DNA of 64,000 nt. Source: Glandiceps talaboti. Taxonomy: Eukaryota; Hemichordata; Enteropneusta; Spengelidae. The stretch spans positions 33,634,176 to 33,698,175 of the forward strand of contig NC_135550.1 of assembly GCF_964340395.1 (NCBI RefSeq), written 5' to 3'. The notes beneath the pieces are model-generated. The model searched no databases, was not told the origin of the DNA, and worked only from the letters and a program-made list of their open reading frames with translations. Shown here in pieces: positions 1-11,327 of the stretch (position 1 is the first letter of the stretch; each line of letters opens with the position of its first letter). The translations under genes and the position numbers were made by a program.

Positions 1-870
1 ACGTTTTGAAATATTACCTCAAAGGCTATGAATAACCTAAAAGTTGCCTTAATAGAACCAAACATCCTCCAGATCTGCTAGGGGAGACCCCTAGGACTCC
101 CTCACCCCATAGGTCACTCATGCATTCAACCAACAATCAGACACACCAACCCTTTTAATGTCATAATGGTATTAAACTTTCCTTAAGAATTTTCACCCTA
201 TGCTAATTTTAGACGATGTTGTCTTTTAAGATGTGAAATGTTTGCCACTTTAGATAGTTAAAAAACTCCAAATCTATCTTACCAATGATAGTACCATTAC
301 ATATGCTGACCATTACTATAATGATTAAGAACATAGTTCAACCCTATGTAAGTTATAAATGATAGTTAGTGATACTTGATGGTGCTGTCTTGTAAAGCTT
401 GGAAGTTATTGCCTGGAAGTGTCGTAATATCCTAAAAAATGGGCTTCAAGAGTAAAAAAACCCCAGAACTTCTAGGGGGTCTCCCCTCCTCCACACCCAC
501 ACACACAAGAAGTGGACATAGTTTATCCCAGTCTCAAGCTCTTCTCCCTACCTCTTTACTGTCAAGATGCCATTAAACCTTATTTTAAAAATATTTCAAC
601 CCTGTGAAGTTGCTTTTTACATGTTCTTTTTACATGTTGGTGCTGTCTTGTGAAGCTTGAAAATTATTGCCTGAAAGTGTCTGAATAGTCTCAAAATTGC
701 CTAAAAAAGCTCAAGGGCTTCTAGGGGGAAGCCCTAGGACCCCATCAGAGGTGTACATATTCCCTCAAGCTTCCCCCTATCTTTCACGGACTAGATGCTA
801 TTTAACTCCATTTTGAATATATTTACCCTGTGTTGTCAATAATTATGTGATTGTGCTATCGCAGGATCTT
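1..870. repeat. Degenerate tandem interspersed repeat, about 250-bp units
   Basis: Three diverged units each carry a version of 'gcttggaaattattgcctgaaagtgtc', then 'ctaggggg..ccctagga', then 'gccattaaac(c/t)t..ttttaaaatatttcaaccctgtg' split by indels. The first unit reappears at 27165-27430 with long stretches of identity. No coding potential is visible. An old non-autonomous repeat of unknown class. Confidence 0.6.
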
Positions 871-939
871 GTAAAGTATTTGTGAGACAGTCAAGCAGTC
901 CAAATTGAGTCACGATCAAAAAATATATGTTATGTGAAT

Positions 940-1110
940 ATGGTATATGGGGGGGGGGGGTTCATCATGTTTTAGAATTAACTGATAGGGGGGGGGGGTC
1001 AGCCTGTTTTTTGTTTTACAGATAGGGGGGTCAGTGACTTTTTGTCAGCCCGATGGCAAACCCCCCCCCCCCCAGGCTGGAGAAACTGACCGGTCCCTTA
1101 TACATGGCTG
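940..1110. repeat. G-run interspersed repeat
   Basis: Runs of 9-13 G are each followed by 'tca' (for example 'gatagggggggggggtcagcctg'), and the block ends in a C run and 'gaaactgaccggtccct'. The reverse complement of that end, 'agggaccggtcagtttc', opens a similar block at 26474. Recognised only as a repeat family. Confidence 0.55.
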
Positions 1111-1129
1111 TGCATAATTAGCCGTCAAA

Positions 1130-1835
1130 GGGCGAAGCCCCAAATTTGGGGGCTACTACGTTGGGTCCGTCCGTCCATCCATCCATCCATCCATCCATCC
1201 ATCCGTCCGTCCGTCCTTCCTTCCTTCTGTCCTTCCGTGTCCACCTGTATCTCCTATATGCATGGTCAGATTTCAATCAAACCTTGTACAAATTTCAGAT
1301 GCTATAGTCTGCATATACACATCACATCGTTTCACAACCCCAATGATAACAGCAAAATGGTGGCCATATTTGTCATAAATCACACTTTGCCCCAATAACG
1401 TTTGAAGTTTAACAGATAGAGACCTCATTCAAGTGTCTTCACCCATGTTATCAATCATGAGCTTTTTAATGGCACATTGACCTTTGACCTTGCTCTCCAT
1501 CATCAAGGTCAAATAACCGTATTATTGTCAAAGTGTCCATGTATATCTCTGATATACATGGACTGATTTCAACCAAACCATGTACAAATGTCAGATGCTA
1601 TAGTCTGCATATACACATTACTTCATTTCACAACCCCGAATGATAACAGCAAAATGGTGGCCATATTTGTTGTAAATATTCACATTTTGGCTGATAACTC
1701 TTGACGCTTAACAGATAGAGACCCTATTCAAGTGCCTTCGTTGTGGTTATCAATGATGAGCTTTCTAATGGCACACTGACTTTTGACCTGGACCTTGACC
1801 TTCATCTTCAGGATCAAATAGCTATGTCTTCCTAT
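1130..1835. repeat. Tandem repeat of about 290-bp units headed by a TCCG/TCCA microsatellite
   Basis: After 'ttgggggctactacgttgggtccg' and a (TCCA/TCCG)n tract (about 1164-1215) come two diverged units. Both contain 'cagatgctatagtctgcatatacaca', 'gataacagcaaaatggtggccatatttgt', 'agatagagacc..attcaagtg' and 'atgagctttntaatggcacantgac'. The same family is in TRAF gene 1 intron 7 (43500-44300). Confidence 0.65.
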
Positions 1836-2500
1836 TTTGAAATCATTAAGATAATATAAATATTAATGCTAATGTGCCTGAAGGTTCTAGACATAATAGT
1901 GCATCTTTTTGATTGCCATGTCATAGTTGTTGTCCTTTTTGAACTGAAAGACTTCAACATAATATACAAACTAAAGAACTTGTAGTCACGACAAGAAATA
2001 CTTTTATGGGGGGGGGGGGGAGACGGACATATGTCTTCCATGAAGGCTTGCTTAGTCTGGAAGGTCATTAATGAAGCAAATAAACAGGGACATACTGCCT
2101 TGTTGGATTCTACTTAGGGGAGAACCATTTGATTGGGGGGGGGGTGGAGGAAGTGGGTATGGCAGCACATTTTTTCCCATCACTGTGACAGCAATTTTTT
2201 TCTATTGCGAGTCCTGCATCAAATTTTTTTTTTCCATATGCAGAAGCAATACAATTTCTTTTTCTCGGTTACCAATTTTGTAACGTGAGGTTCATTATTT
2301 AAGACCTGGGGGGGGGGGGGGGGGGTCGGAGGAATTGCTCCACAAAATTTGCGTGACCCCTACCTGGCTTAATATTTTCCTAACCCCCCTCCTTCTCACA
2401 AATTTTTTTTACAACCCCCTCACCATTTTACAATCATAACTCATTAACTTTTAATGGTGCTACAAACAATATACAAATTGAGGTTGAGTATTCCATTGAA
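1836..2500. other. No gene seen; G-run and T-run repeat remnants
   Basis: The stretch has long homopolymer runs at about 2009-2020 (G), 2136-2147 (G), 2225-2234 (T) and 2308-2325 (G). The phrase 'aaccatttgatt' followed by a G run at about 2125 recurs at 28346, so this is a dispersed family. The short open frames through it are homopolymer artefacts. Confidence 0.5.
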
Positions 2501-2562
2501 ACACCACATACACATACACATACACGTATACATATGCATACGTATGCACGTACATACATACT

Positions 2563-4735
2563 TGTACTCCGGCTGGGCGTTAAATTTCGACTGACAGTTA
2601 CAAATGAGGGCTATTGACCAATCAGGGAAAAGCGTGAAGACAGGTGTATGAGCAGAGTAGCAAATTTATCAAATGTTAGTGGCGGGAGTGTATTTTCTGT
2701 GTATGAGATCCAATTAATGGCATCCACGGAAGAGTGATTAGACGCAGACAATCATAACAAAAACATGACCCCAGACTGTGACTGAACAGATAAGACTTCC
2801 GTTCACACGTTGAACACTATTTTCGTAATAATAAACATTACCTCAGACTGTATTTAGAAGGTGAATAAAATACACATACTACAAGGTAGACGGTATAATG
2901 GCATACTGAAAAATCATAGTACACAGAAATACACAGAAAAAAATACTAGCTCATCATGCAAGTATGGAATAGTTGGGCCGAGGAGAGGGATGAAGACGGA
3001 ATGGACAAAAAAGTCACAATAATTGTGGACGGTATTGCACTGTAGTTTGAATGGTGTATTTTCCTACAACTTGCGAGAGGCAGACGGTACTACTATTGCT
3101 TCGTAATACACGACATTTCAAAAGTGTGAATGATGTATTTCATTTGCATGTAATTAATATGCTGTTTCTTTACGCTAGACACAGATAAACAATTTCGCTG
3201 AAGACGGAATGGACCAAATAGACACAGATACACAATTTCGCTGAAAGTTGTAACATTGAATGTTGACACAGGCGTGTATCCAGTTTGTTGACACGTGTCA
3301 GCTTCGATTGGAAGTCACGTTGGCGTCAGGGTGTCTCATCGAAAATCAAAACATAAACAATGAGTGTATGGAGTTTTTCCTGGAAAGAATATGACACCAT
3401 CGAATTATTAGCCGGGGTACAAGATAAATGCCATCCTGGCAATACACGCCTCCTACGTCGGCGTGTATTTACCCGGACGGCATTTATTACTTGTATACAT
3501 ACATACATACATACATACATACATACATACATACTTGTACTCCGGCTGGGCGTTAAATTTCGACTGACAGTTACAAATGAGGCTATTGACCAATCAGGGA
3601 AAAGCGTGAAGACCGGTGTATCAGCAGACTAGCAAATTTATCAAATGTCAGTGGCGGGAGTGTATTTTCTGTGTATGAGATCCAATTAATGGCATCCACG
3701 GAAGAGTGATTAGACGCAGACAATCATAACAAAAAACATGACCCCTGACTGTGACTGAACAGATAAGACTTCCGTTCACACGTTGAACACTATTTTCGTA
3801 ATAATAAACATTACCTCAGAGTGTATTTAGAAGGTGAATAAAATACACATACTAAGCGACGGTTTGCTGTTATGACAGCTGAGGACATAGATCAGAAACT
3901 GAAGGCAAGTGTACTGAAAAACACACAGAAATACACAGAAAAAAATACTAGCTCATCATGCAAGTTTGGAATAGTTGGGCCGAAGATAGGGATGAAGACG
4001 GAATGGACAAAAAGTCACAATAATTGTGGACGGTATTGTATTGTAGTTTGAATGGTGTATTTTACTACAACTTGCGAGAGGTAGACGGTACTACTATTGC
4101 TTCGTAATACACGACATTTCAAAAGTTTGAATGATGTATTTCATTTGGATGTAATTAATATGCTGTTTCTTTACACTAGACACAGATAATAATTTCGCTG
4201 AAAGTTGTATTTTTGATGTCAGTAGCCAGGTTTTGTTTTATCAGTGGCGATTAAATTTCATATCACTAGTTGCACAAACATGATGGATGTGATTGTATTG
4301 AGTAGTTTGTAGCATGAATGTCCTGCGTAATAATATCAAGCAAATACATAGTGGTATGAAATACACTGTACATTGGGATGTAAATTGCTATTTTCGTCGT
4401 GCAACATAGCGATATACGTGTGTGACATTGAATGTTGACACAGGCGTGTATCCAGTTTGTTGACACGTGTCAGCTTCGATTGGAAGTCACGTTGGCGTCA
4501 GGGTGTCTTGTCGAAAATCAAAACATAAACAATGGGTGTATGAAGTTTTTCCTGGAAAGAATATGACACCATTGAATTATTAGCCGGGGTACAAGATAAA
4601 TGCCATCCTGGCAATACACGCCTCCTACGTCGGCGTGTATTTACCCGGACGGCATTTATTACTTGTATACATACATACATACATACATACATACATACAT
4701 ACATACATACATACATACATACATACATACATACA
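2563..4735. repeat. Two tandem copies of a 1-kb unit bounded by CATA microsatellites
   Basis: Copy 1 (about 2563-3490) and copy 2 (about 3534-4662) both begin 'cttgtactccggctgggcg' and end 'cccggacggcatttattac'. CATA-type arrays lie before copy 1 (2502-2563), between the copies (3491-3533) and after copy 2 (4664-4735). Copy 1 lacks about 215 bp present in copy 2 (roughly 4209-4425) and also a short segment near 3855-3920. Most of the rest is nearly identical, so the duplication is recent. No coding signal is seen. Confidence 0.8.
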
Positions 4736-4739
4736 GAGA

Positions 4740-5780
4740 GAGGGGAGAGAGAGGGGGAAAGATGGAGAGAATCTGCAAAGAACAGTATGAAGGTGTGATT
4801 CGTCAAATTTATAAGATAACTCACACGTTAATGGCAGGTATGTCTCATCTTAATATTCTTGACATCTATAAACTTTGAAAACTACAGATTAGCATGTTCA
4901 ACTACGACCTAAACCACACTCGCTATACATACACTCTTGACCATTACATCACATACCAGGCCAGCTGTCCCATAGCTATTCGACCAGAGCTATAGAATCA
5001 GTGGTAACTTTCCCATCATTAATAATTAACTTCTCAATTAGTCAACACAACTTCAAATACTCATCTACAGTTAGACCACAGGCATTTGATTCAGGAGATA
5101 TGTATCAAAATATTTCTATCAGAATACAATAAAATGTCGATAATATCGTAATAATATTGACGTATTTTAGCCAACTATATATGAAAGGGGTAAAATTACA
5201 CTTGTTTCTGTGATCGCGCAGGTCCACTCACCGACCTGGAACTCTGTGCCCGTATGTGACAGTAAGAACGATAAACAAACTTAAAGCAGTATCTTCCGAG
5301 GGAATTTACTTATTTTTGCCACCAACATAATCTTTATCGCTTTATTAGCATAAAATTATGTTTTTTGTTGTTTTTGTGAAACTTGTACCCGCCGAAATTT
5401 GTCGTAATTATTTGCATGTCTGGTCCATGGACTTTGATTAGTTCCTAGTTAACTATTTCCATGTCCCTCACCAGAAACGTTTTTTTCTGTTGCTTTCAAA
5501 GTTTGTTTATCAATTGTTCTTCCCCGGTGGAATAAATTTCAATGATTCAATCTCCAGCACCAAACTTCCCAAAAAAATCTGTAAAAGAGGTGTTTAACTG
5601 ATGTGGCCAAACACGACTGATTATTTTGTGATTTACTGTATTTACATTTTTACCATTGTACACATCTACTTGCATAGAGTGACAGAACCAAATTTTCAGC
5701 TCCGTCATCAAAATAATTCTTGTTATAATTTTCGCCCGCCCTTAATATGTTGTGGAATAGCGTCCTCTCTGACAAGAATC
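4740..5780. other. No gene recognised
   Basis: Apart from a short GA-rich tract after the CATA array, I see no conserved coding block, RNA gene or clear repeat end. Confidence 0.4.
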
Positions 5781-5784
5781 AACA

Positions 5785-5955
5785 AGTTTCTTCTTCTTTC
5801 GGTTGTATGGTATTGAAAGCACTAGAAAAGTCTATAAAGAGGATGCGAACATAGGTATTTGAACTGTTTAAATGTTGCGTTATTAAATTAAAAAGTGTAA
5901 TTGAACCATCCCCAACACCTCTACGCGCTTTATAAGAATGTTGTGTACAATGTAT
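5785..5955 (-). pseudogene. LINE reverse-transcriptase fragment (CR1/L2-like)
   Basis: Read on the minus strand, the sequence encodes an RT palm-type motif, 'YVRILFIDFSSAFNTIQP', preceded by 'RRGVGDGSITLFNLI'. This is the usual '..FIDFSSAFNTI..' block A context of CR1/L2-clade LINEs. Nothing further of the RT follows in frame. It lies next to the foldback element at 6001. A 5'- and 3'-truncated relic. Confidence 0.7.
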
Positions 5956-6000
5956 CTGGCCGAGTTACCAAGTTGCGGAATTCCCGTAAACATGGAACAG

Positions 6001-6371
6001 AGGGCACTTGGGCTCAGTTAGTTATGTTTACGAAAACAAACAAACAAACAAACAAACAAAATAAATAAATACATAAATAAATAAATACTGACAAGCATCA
6101 ACAAGAGAGTAGTTACAAGTCATTATCAATAACATGAATTGCTATTAAAGTGTTTTTCTGTATGCGAACTGAGCACAATTGTACGTACAATTGTGACCAT
6201 TTCGCATATAGGAAAACATATAATAATTCTTGTAGTTTAAAATGATTTGTAATTACTCTCTTGTTGATGCTTGTCAGTATTTATTTATTTATTCATTTAT
6301 TTATTCATTGCTTGCTGGTTTATTTTTTGTGTTTGTTTATTTTCGTAAACATAACTAAGACTGAGTGCCCT
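6001..6371. mobile_element. Foldback (long inverted repeat) element, about 370 bp
   Basis: The two halves are reverse complements: 'agggcac..cagttagttatgtttacg' at the left end pairs with 'cgtaaacataactaagactgagtgccct' at the right end. Inside, 'tactgacaagcatcaacaagagagtag' pairs with 'ctactctcttgttgatgcttgtcagta' with few differences. The centre is near 'acaattgtacgtacaattgt'. Simple-sequence tracts (AAAC, AAAT) lie within the arms. No ORF; MITE-like. No target duplication was identified. Confidence 0.75.
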
Positions 6372-6800
6372 GTGCATGGCACGCAAAAACGATGATAAAG
6401 ACCACCACAGAGGATACACTATTTATAAACAGAATACTTCAAATACACGTAAACGAAATATAGGAAATTCCCGTTCCCTTTCTCTTTCAGTCTAAGACTT
6501 TTTAAAGTTTTACGGTCCTTGACCGATGCCGCTGGTTCAACGTACGGGTGGGGGTGGGGTGGGTATCCTATATTACCTGATACAAAAAATAATTATGTAA
6601 TCAAACGCAACTGTCACATTTGACCAAATCAATTTTAATTTTAAAAGGAGAAAAATGTTTATTTCATATCAATATTTATTTAAAAAAAGAAAACAACGTT
6701 TTGTTTTCTATAAATTTGAATATTTGCTCATATCATGACTAGTGCTCAGAGTAGAGTCGCACGTCAGTCATATCTGAGCTCTTTGTTTGCTATGGAACGT
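6372..6800. other. No gene recognised
   Basis: Unremarkable AT-rich sequence with a short G-rich patch near 6545. Nothing supports a gene or element. Confidence 0.4.
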
Positions 6801-6809
6801 AATCCACGT

Positions 6810-8244
6810 CAAAAGTCGAACTCGTCAAATGACAAGTCAGGAACGTCAAGTGATAAGTCAGGTCCGTCAAATGACAAGTCAGGAACGTCAAGTGATGAGT
6901 CAGGGACGTCAAATGACAAGTCAGGAACGTCACGTAATAAGTAAATTTGTACGAACGTTATTCGTAGTGGGGAGGATGTGAGAGGGGGTGTCCCCATTTT
7001 TTCAAATAAGGACACGTAGGAGAAAGCTTTACTGAAAGCTTTCCCCAATAGTACCATACTAATACAGACATAACCATGACATTGAGGTACTTCTGCCATG
7101 GAAGACTTCCACTTTCACTTTTAACAAATCAATGCAAACTGTGAAGCATACCAACGTTTTCAAACAGTGTATCTACTTATAGTTAGACATGAATGCAAAT
7201 ATTACTTACTAACTTCAAATCAGATTTAAACATCCCTTTTCTCTCCAGTGAGAATGTATTTTGAACTGGTATGTTGGTAATTACACATAATAACTGCAAA
7301 GATACCTCCCTTACTGTCCGATTGTTTTTGCTTATATAATAAATAATCGTTATTTACAGCACAACTATCCTTCTCATAATGTATATTTTATATTGAATGA
7401 ATCAAAGTTGATATTGTGTATTTGTTTTGAGTGAAAAGTTAATTACCACGGCGCGGTGGTTTTTTTTTTTTGCTTTTTAGGGGGGTGGGGTCATGAAAAA
7501 ATCCAAGAAATCTGGGGGCGGGGCTACTTATTGTATTCATTTTGTTGCAGGGGGTCACCAAAAAATACAGCGCTCGGAAGGAGAATCCTCCCCCCCCCCG
7601 GAGTTAAAAGTGTGCACCCCTAAAAATCTGGCTTCATATATTGCCATGGTTATTTCATTACATCAGCTGCCAAACACTGAGAACAGACACAACAAAAACA
7701 CATCCCGATCGCCCACGCAGAAGTTTACTATTCGTTGTGTGGAGCCACTTTCCCTCAAGGTCATTCCACGTAATGTCTAAACTGGCAAAATTTAAACGTG
7801 TGAACGTATAAAACTTAAGTTATCCATAACTTACAGTCTGTTAACTGCATATAAAACTCTTCTGCCAGTTCATGACCTAGGTCATATAACTTGTCAAGAG
7901 CATACCTAGCTTAGTAGACATTGGTATTACGATTTCGTTCTGTCAAAGTAGTCGTTCAGTTGACGTATACGGTGTACCATCACTTCGAAGCGAGCTGGGG
8001 TGCTTTGTGCAGAATTTAACGTATGCTTTGATTTAGCTACACCCCATGAATGGTCAACTGTCCAGATTGAATTATCGATTGCCAACAATGATATAACGTT
8101 CGTACAATTTTACAAATTGACTTCCTGATTTGTCATTTGACGGACCTGACTCACCACTTGACGTTCCTGACTTGTCATTTGACAAACCTGACTTATCAGC
8201 ACTTGACATTCCTGACTTGTCAATATTGACGAGTTCGACTTTTG
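6810..8244. mobile_element. Non-autonomous element with about 150-bp inverted ends built from a 16-19-bp minisatellite
   Basis: The left end (6810-6964) and right end (8094-8244) are imperfect reverse complements. Both start 'caaaagtcgaactcgtcaa' and run inward through repeats of 'gacaagtcagg(a/t)ncgtcaa' to 'ttgtacgaacgtta'. The interior (6965-8093) has no transposase that I recognise and includes a T run and G-rich tracts near 7460-7600. The open frame over the left arm simply translates the minisatellite (Asp-Lys-Ser-Gly repeats). The structure suggests a DNA transposon derivative of unknown superfamily. Confidence 0.65.
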
Positions 8245-8461
8245 CGCTTCCGGGTCAACTCGGGTCACTTCAGGGAGCTGCGGACTGAACCAATGAAAAC
8301 AGACTACGGTTACCACTACCCGAATTTTGAAATTTGCTGTTACACTGCAAGGTGAGTCACATCGTAACGCCATTATCATACATTTACTATCAATCTGCTA
8401 TATCCTATGAGTTTGTGCTTGTAGACCAATGACCTGTGAGATAATAATTCAATTTCAAGGA
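8245..8461. other. No feature recognised
   Basis: Short spacer between two repeats. Confidence 0.4.
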
Positions 8462-9340
8462 TAATATCATAACTAGGCAAAACTCATAAGCTCGCGCAGG
8501 GTAGATTCATTTGTGACCGGTTCGGCTGCCTGGGCCGGGCCAGGGTTCGTACACTTGATTTGGGTAATTTTCCAGGGGTGTTGATCATCAAAATTTATTT
8601 TATTGAATGATATCTCTGACATGGACGAGAAACGGCTCTCACAATATGTCACAAAACATTTCAAACAAAGTCAACACTCTATGCAGTTGTTGGTTTTAAA
8701 AAACTTCATGGCCATTACTCACATTAGGTTAATATTGTTCATTTTTAATCAGCCCGCAACATATCATAGACCCTCCACCAACGGGCCGCCACCAACGTTG
8801 GTCTTTGGACAAATGATTTGTTGACATCATAGTGTTGCCGAACATCGCGATTTCTCAATTCAACTCGATGATTTAGGAATGTTACTGTACCAACAAACAT
8901 AGGAAAGTAGTTATTCTTTTTAGAACATATAAAAATTCAATTATCGACAATATAAATGTCAAAACCGCAGTTCCACAACCTGGAAATTCAACTGCACTAT
9001 GTCATCAGTGGTCCGTATCGCGTACCGGCCGTCAAACTTTCAAATATTATAACAATTTCTTCTAGGGGTACGGTACAGTGATGCCTCGATACTCGTTACA
9101 ATGTTACGATAATCGTGCCAACAGGCCTACTGTTGCAATATTGCAATGCATGGCGATGTTATGTCGCCTTATGACGACCAGAGTACGGTAGCGAGGGGAG
9201 AATGCACATAGAATATTGAAGGCGCATACGTAGTCACTGCGCGCCGCAATGCATCTCTGGGAGAACCACCAAATTTTTTCGCATAGGATATACGACGCGC
9301 ATGCGTACTAGTCATTGAGCTGCTACGCGAGCTGCTAATA
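8462..9340. repeat. Interspersed repeat copy 1 (about 880 bp), carries the empty site
   Basis: It begins 'aatatcataactaggcaaa..cataagctcgcgcagg' and ends 'gtactagtcattgagctgctacgcgagct', so 'agctcgcg' near the start is inverted as 'cgcgagct' near the end. A second copy lies at 9420-9839 plus 11374-11799, and a partial third at 29640-30050. At 8931-8936 this copy has a single AAAAAT where copy 2 carries a 1.5-kb insertion. Confidence 0.75.
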
Positions 9341-9419
9341 TTTACATAGTGTTGTATCCATTACCGCGGATGACAGTATTTCGATTATTCGCAAATGCCT
9401 AATGACGTCATTATTTTGT

Positions 9420-11246
9420 AATATCATAACTAGGCAAAGCCCATAAGCTCGCGCAGGGTAGATTCATTTGTGACCGGCTGCCTGGGCCAGGGTTGATCTG
9501 ATACACTTGATTTGGGTCATTTTCCAGGGGTATTGACCATCAAAATTTATTTTATTGAATGACATCTAATTCTCTGACATGGACGAGAAGTAAAGAAAGT
9601 CAACACTCTATGCAGTTGTTGGTTTCAAAAACCATCATAGCCATTAGATTAATATTGTTCATTTTCAATCATCCAACTTATCATAGACCCTCCACCAACG
9701 TACGTTGGTCTTTGGACAAATGTTTTGTTGATATGTTGCCGAACATCACGATTTCTCAATTCAACTCGATGATTTAGGAATGTTACTATACCAACAAACA
9801 TAGGAAAGTAGTTATTCTTTTTAGAACATGTAAAAAAATACCGCCAATGGCGTTGTAGCACAACTGTACAGTTTTAAATGTTTATCCATATGCTAGTCCA
9901 TGCTAACAATAGGTGTTCATTTGCTGAATAACTATCCAGTTGCCTATCCAACCATGTTGCTATCTTTACGATAAATGCTCTCATTTGGCTGTTGCTATGG
10001 GCGTGGTCATGTTGTTAGATATATTTGCATACATTTATGTATGTTTTTGTTCACTTGTGTATGAATTCCTGATATTGTCTTTGCAATACACGTGATCATT
10101 TGGCTGTTGCTATGGGCATGGTCTTGTTGCTAGGCAAATTTTAATACATTTTTTGAATGTTTATTCAATTGTCTATTAAACCCCATTGTTATCTTTGTGA
10201 AATACACCACCGTTTGGCTGTTGCTATGGGCGTGGTCATGGTTACCAGGGTATTTGCATACATTTTTTGAATGTTTATTCATTTGTCTATTAAACCCCAT
10301 TGTTATCTTTGTGAAATACACCACCGTTTGGCTGTTGCCATGGGCGTGGTCATGGTTACTAGGGTATTTGTATACATTTTTTGAATGTTTATTCATTTGT
10401 CTTTCTATTCCTGTTGTTATCTTTGCAAAATACGTGATTATTTGGCTGTTGCTATGGGTGTGGTTTTGTTGCTATGCAAATTTACATACATTTTTTGAAT
10501 GTTTATTCAATTGTCTATTAAACCCTGTTGTTATCTTTGTGAAATACACCACTGTTTGGCTGTTGCTATGGGCGTGGTCATGGTTGCTAGGGTATTTGCA
10601 CACATTTTTTGAATGTTTACTCACTTGCCTACCAGATGATGTTGTTATTTGACCAAAATATACTGCCATTTGGTTGTTGCTAAAGGGCGTGGTCATGGTC
10701 GCTAGGGCCAATTTTGTCAAAATATTTTGAAGAAAATCTGCAGAATAACAGTTTCAGAAACATCTCGCCAAGTTTAAGACTCATTGACCAAGTACTTTTT
10801 GAGATATAAGTTTTTGACCAAAAATGAACATTCTTACACCTAATTTGCATATCACTCATGGAATCATTGTATGCTTAATATATCTTCGTCCATACATCTC
10901 TAGATGCATCCCCATCAAATTTCAGCCCAATAGTAGTTTTGGAATTATAGATTTTTAACCAAAAAGACACATTTTTAGCCCTAATTTGCATATCACTGAT
11001 GGAATCATCATGTCATGAACAAATCTTACTTTACACCCCCTAAAGAATCTTCCCACCAAATTTCGCACCAATCTGCCCAGTAGTTTCTGAGTTTAAGTTT
11101 TTTGACCAAAAATCACATTTTTTGACCCAAATCACACACCTGTGATGCGATCATTTTGATTTGAACAATTTCCCAACTAGACACCCAAGGTAATGGACCC
11201 ACCAAATATCATGGCAATCGGTTCAGCAGTTTTTGACTTTAAGTTG

Positions 11247-11327
<81 letters not shown>

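Noticed and set aside
6735-7099. Asn-Asp-Lys-Ser-Gly repeat protein, with matching minus-strand frame
   Set aside because: It is the minisatellite in the inverted end of an element; the mirrored end at 8.1 kb gives the same frame in reverse.
10130-10720. Regularly spaced repeats at 10 kb as a possible CRISPR-like array, and the 151-codon frame over them (10197-10652)
   Set aside because: Units are contiguous and about 117 bp long with no unique spacers, in animal DNA, inside a transposable element; the frame is a translation of the tandem repeat.
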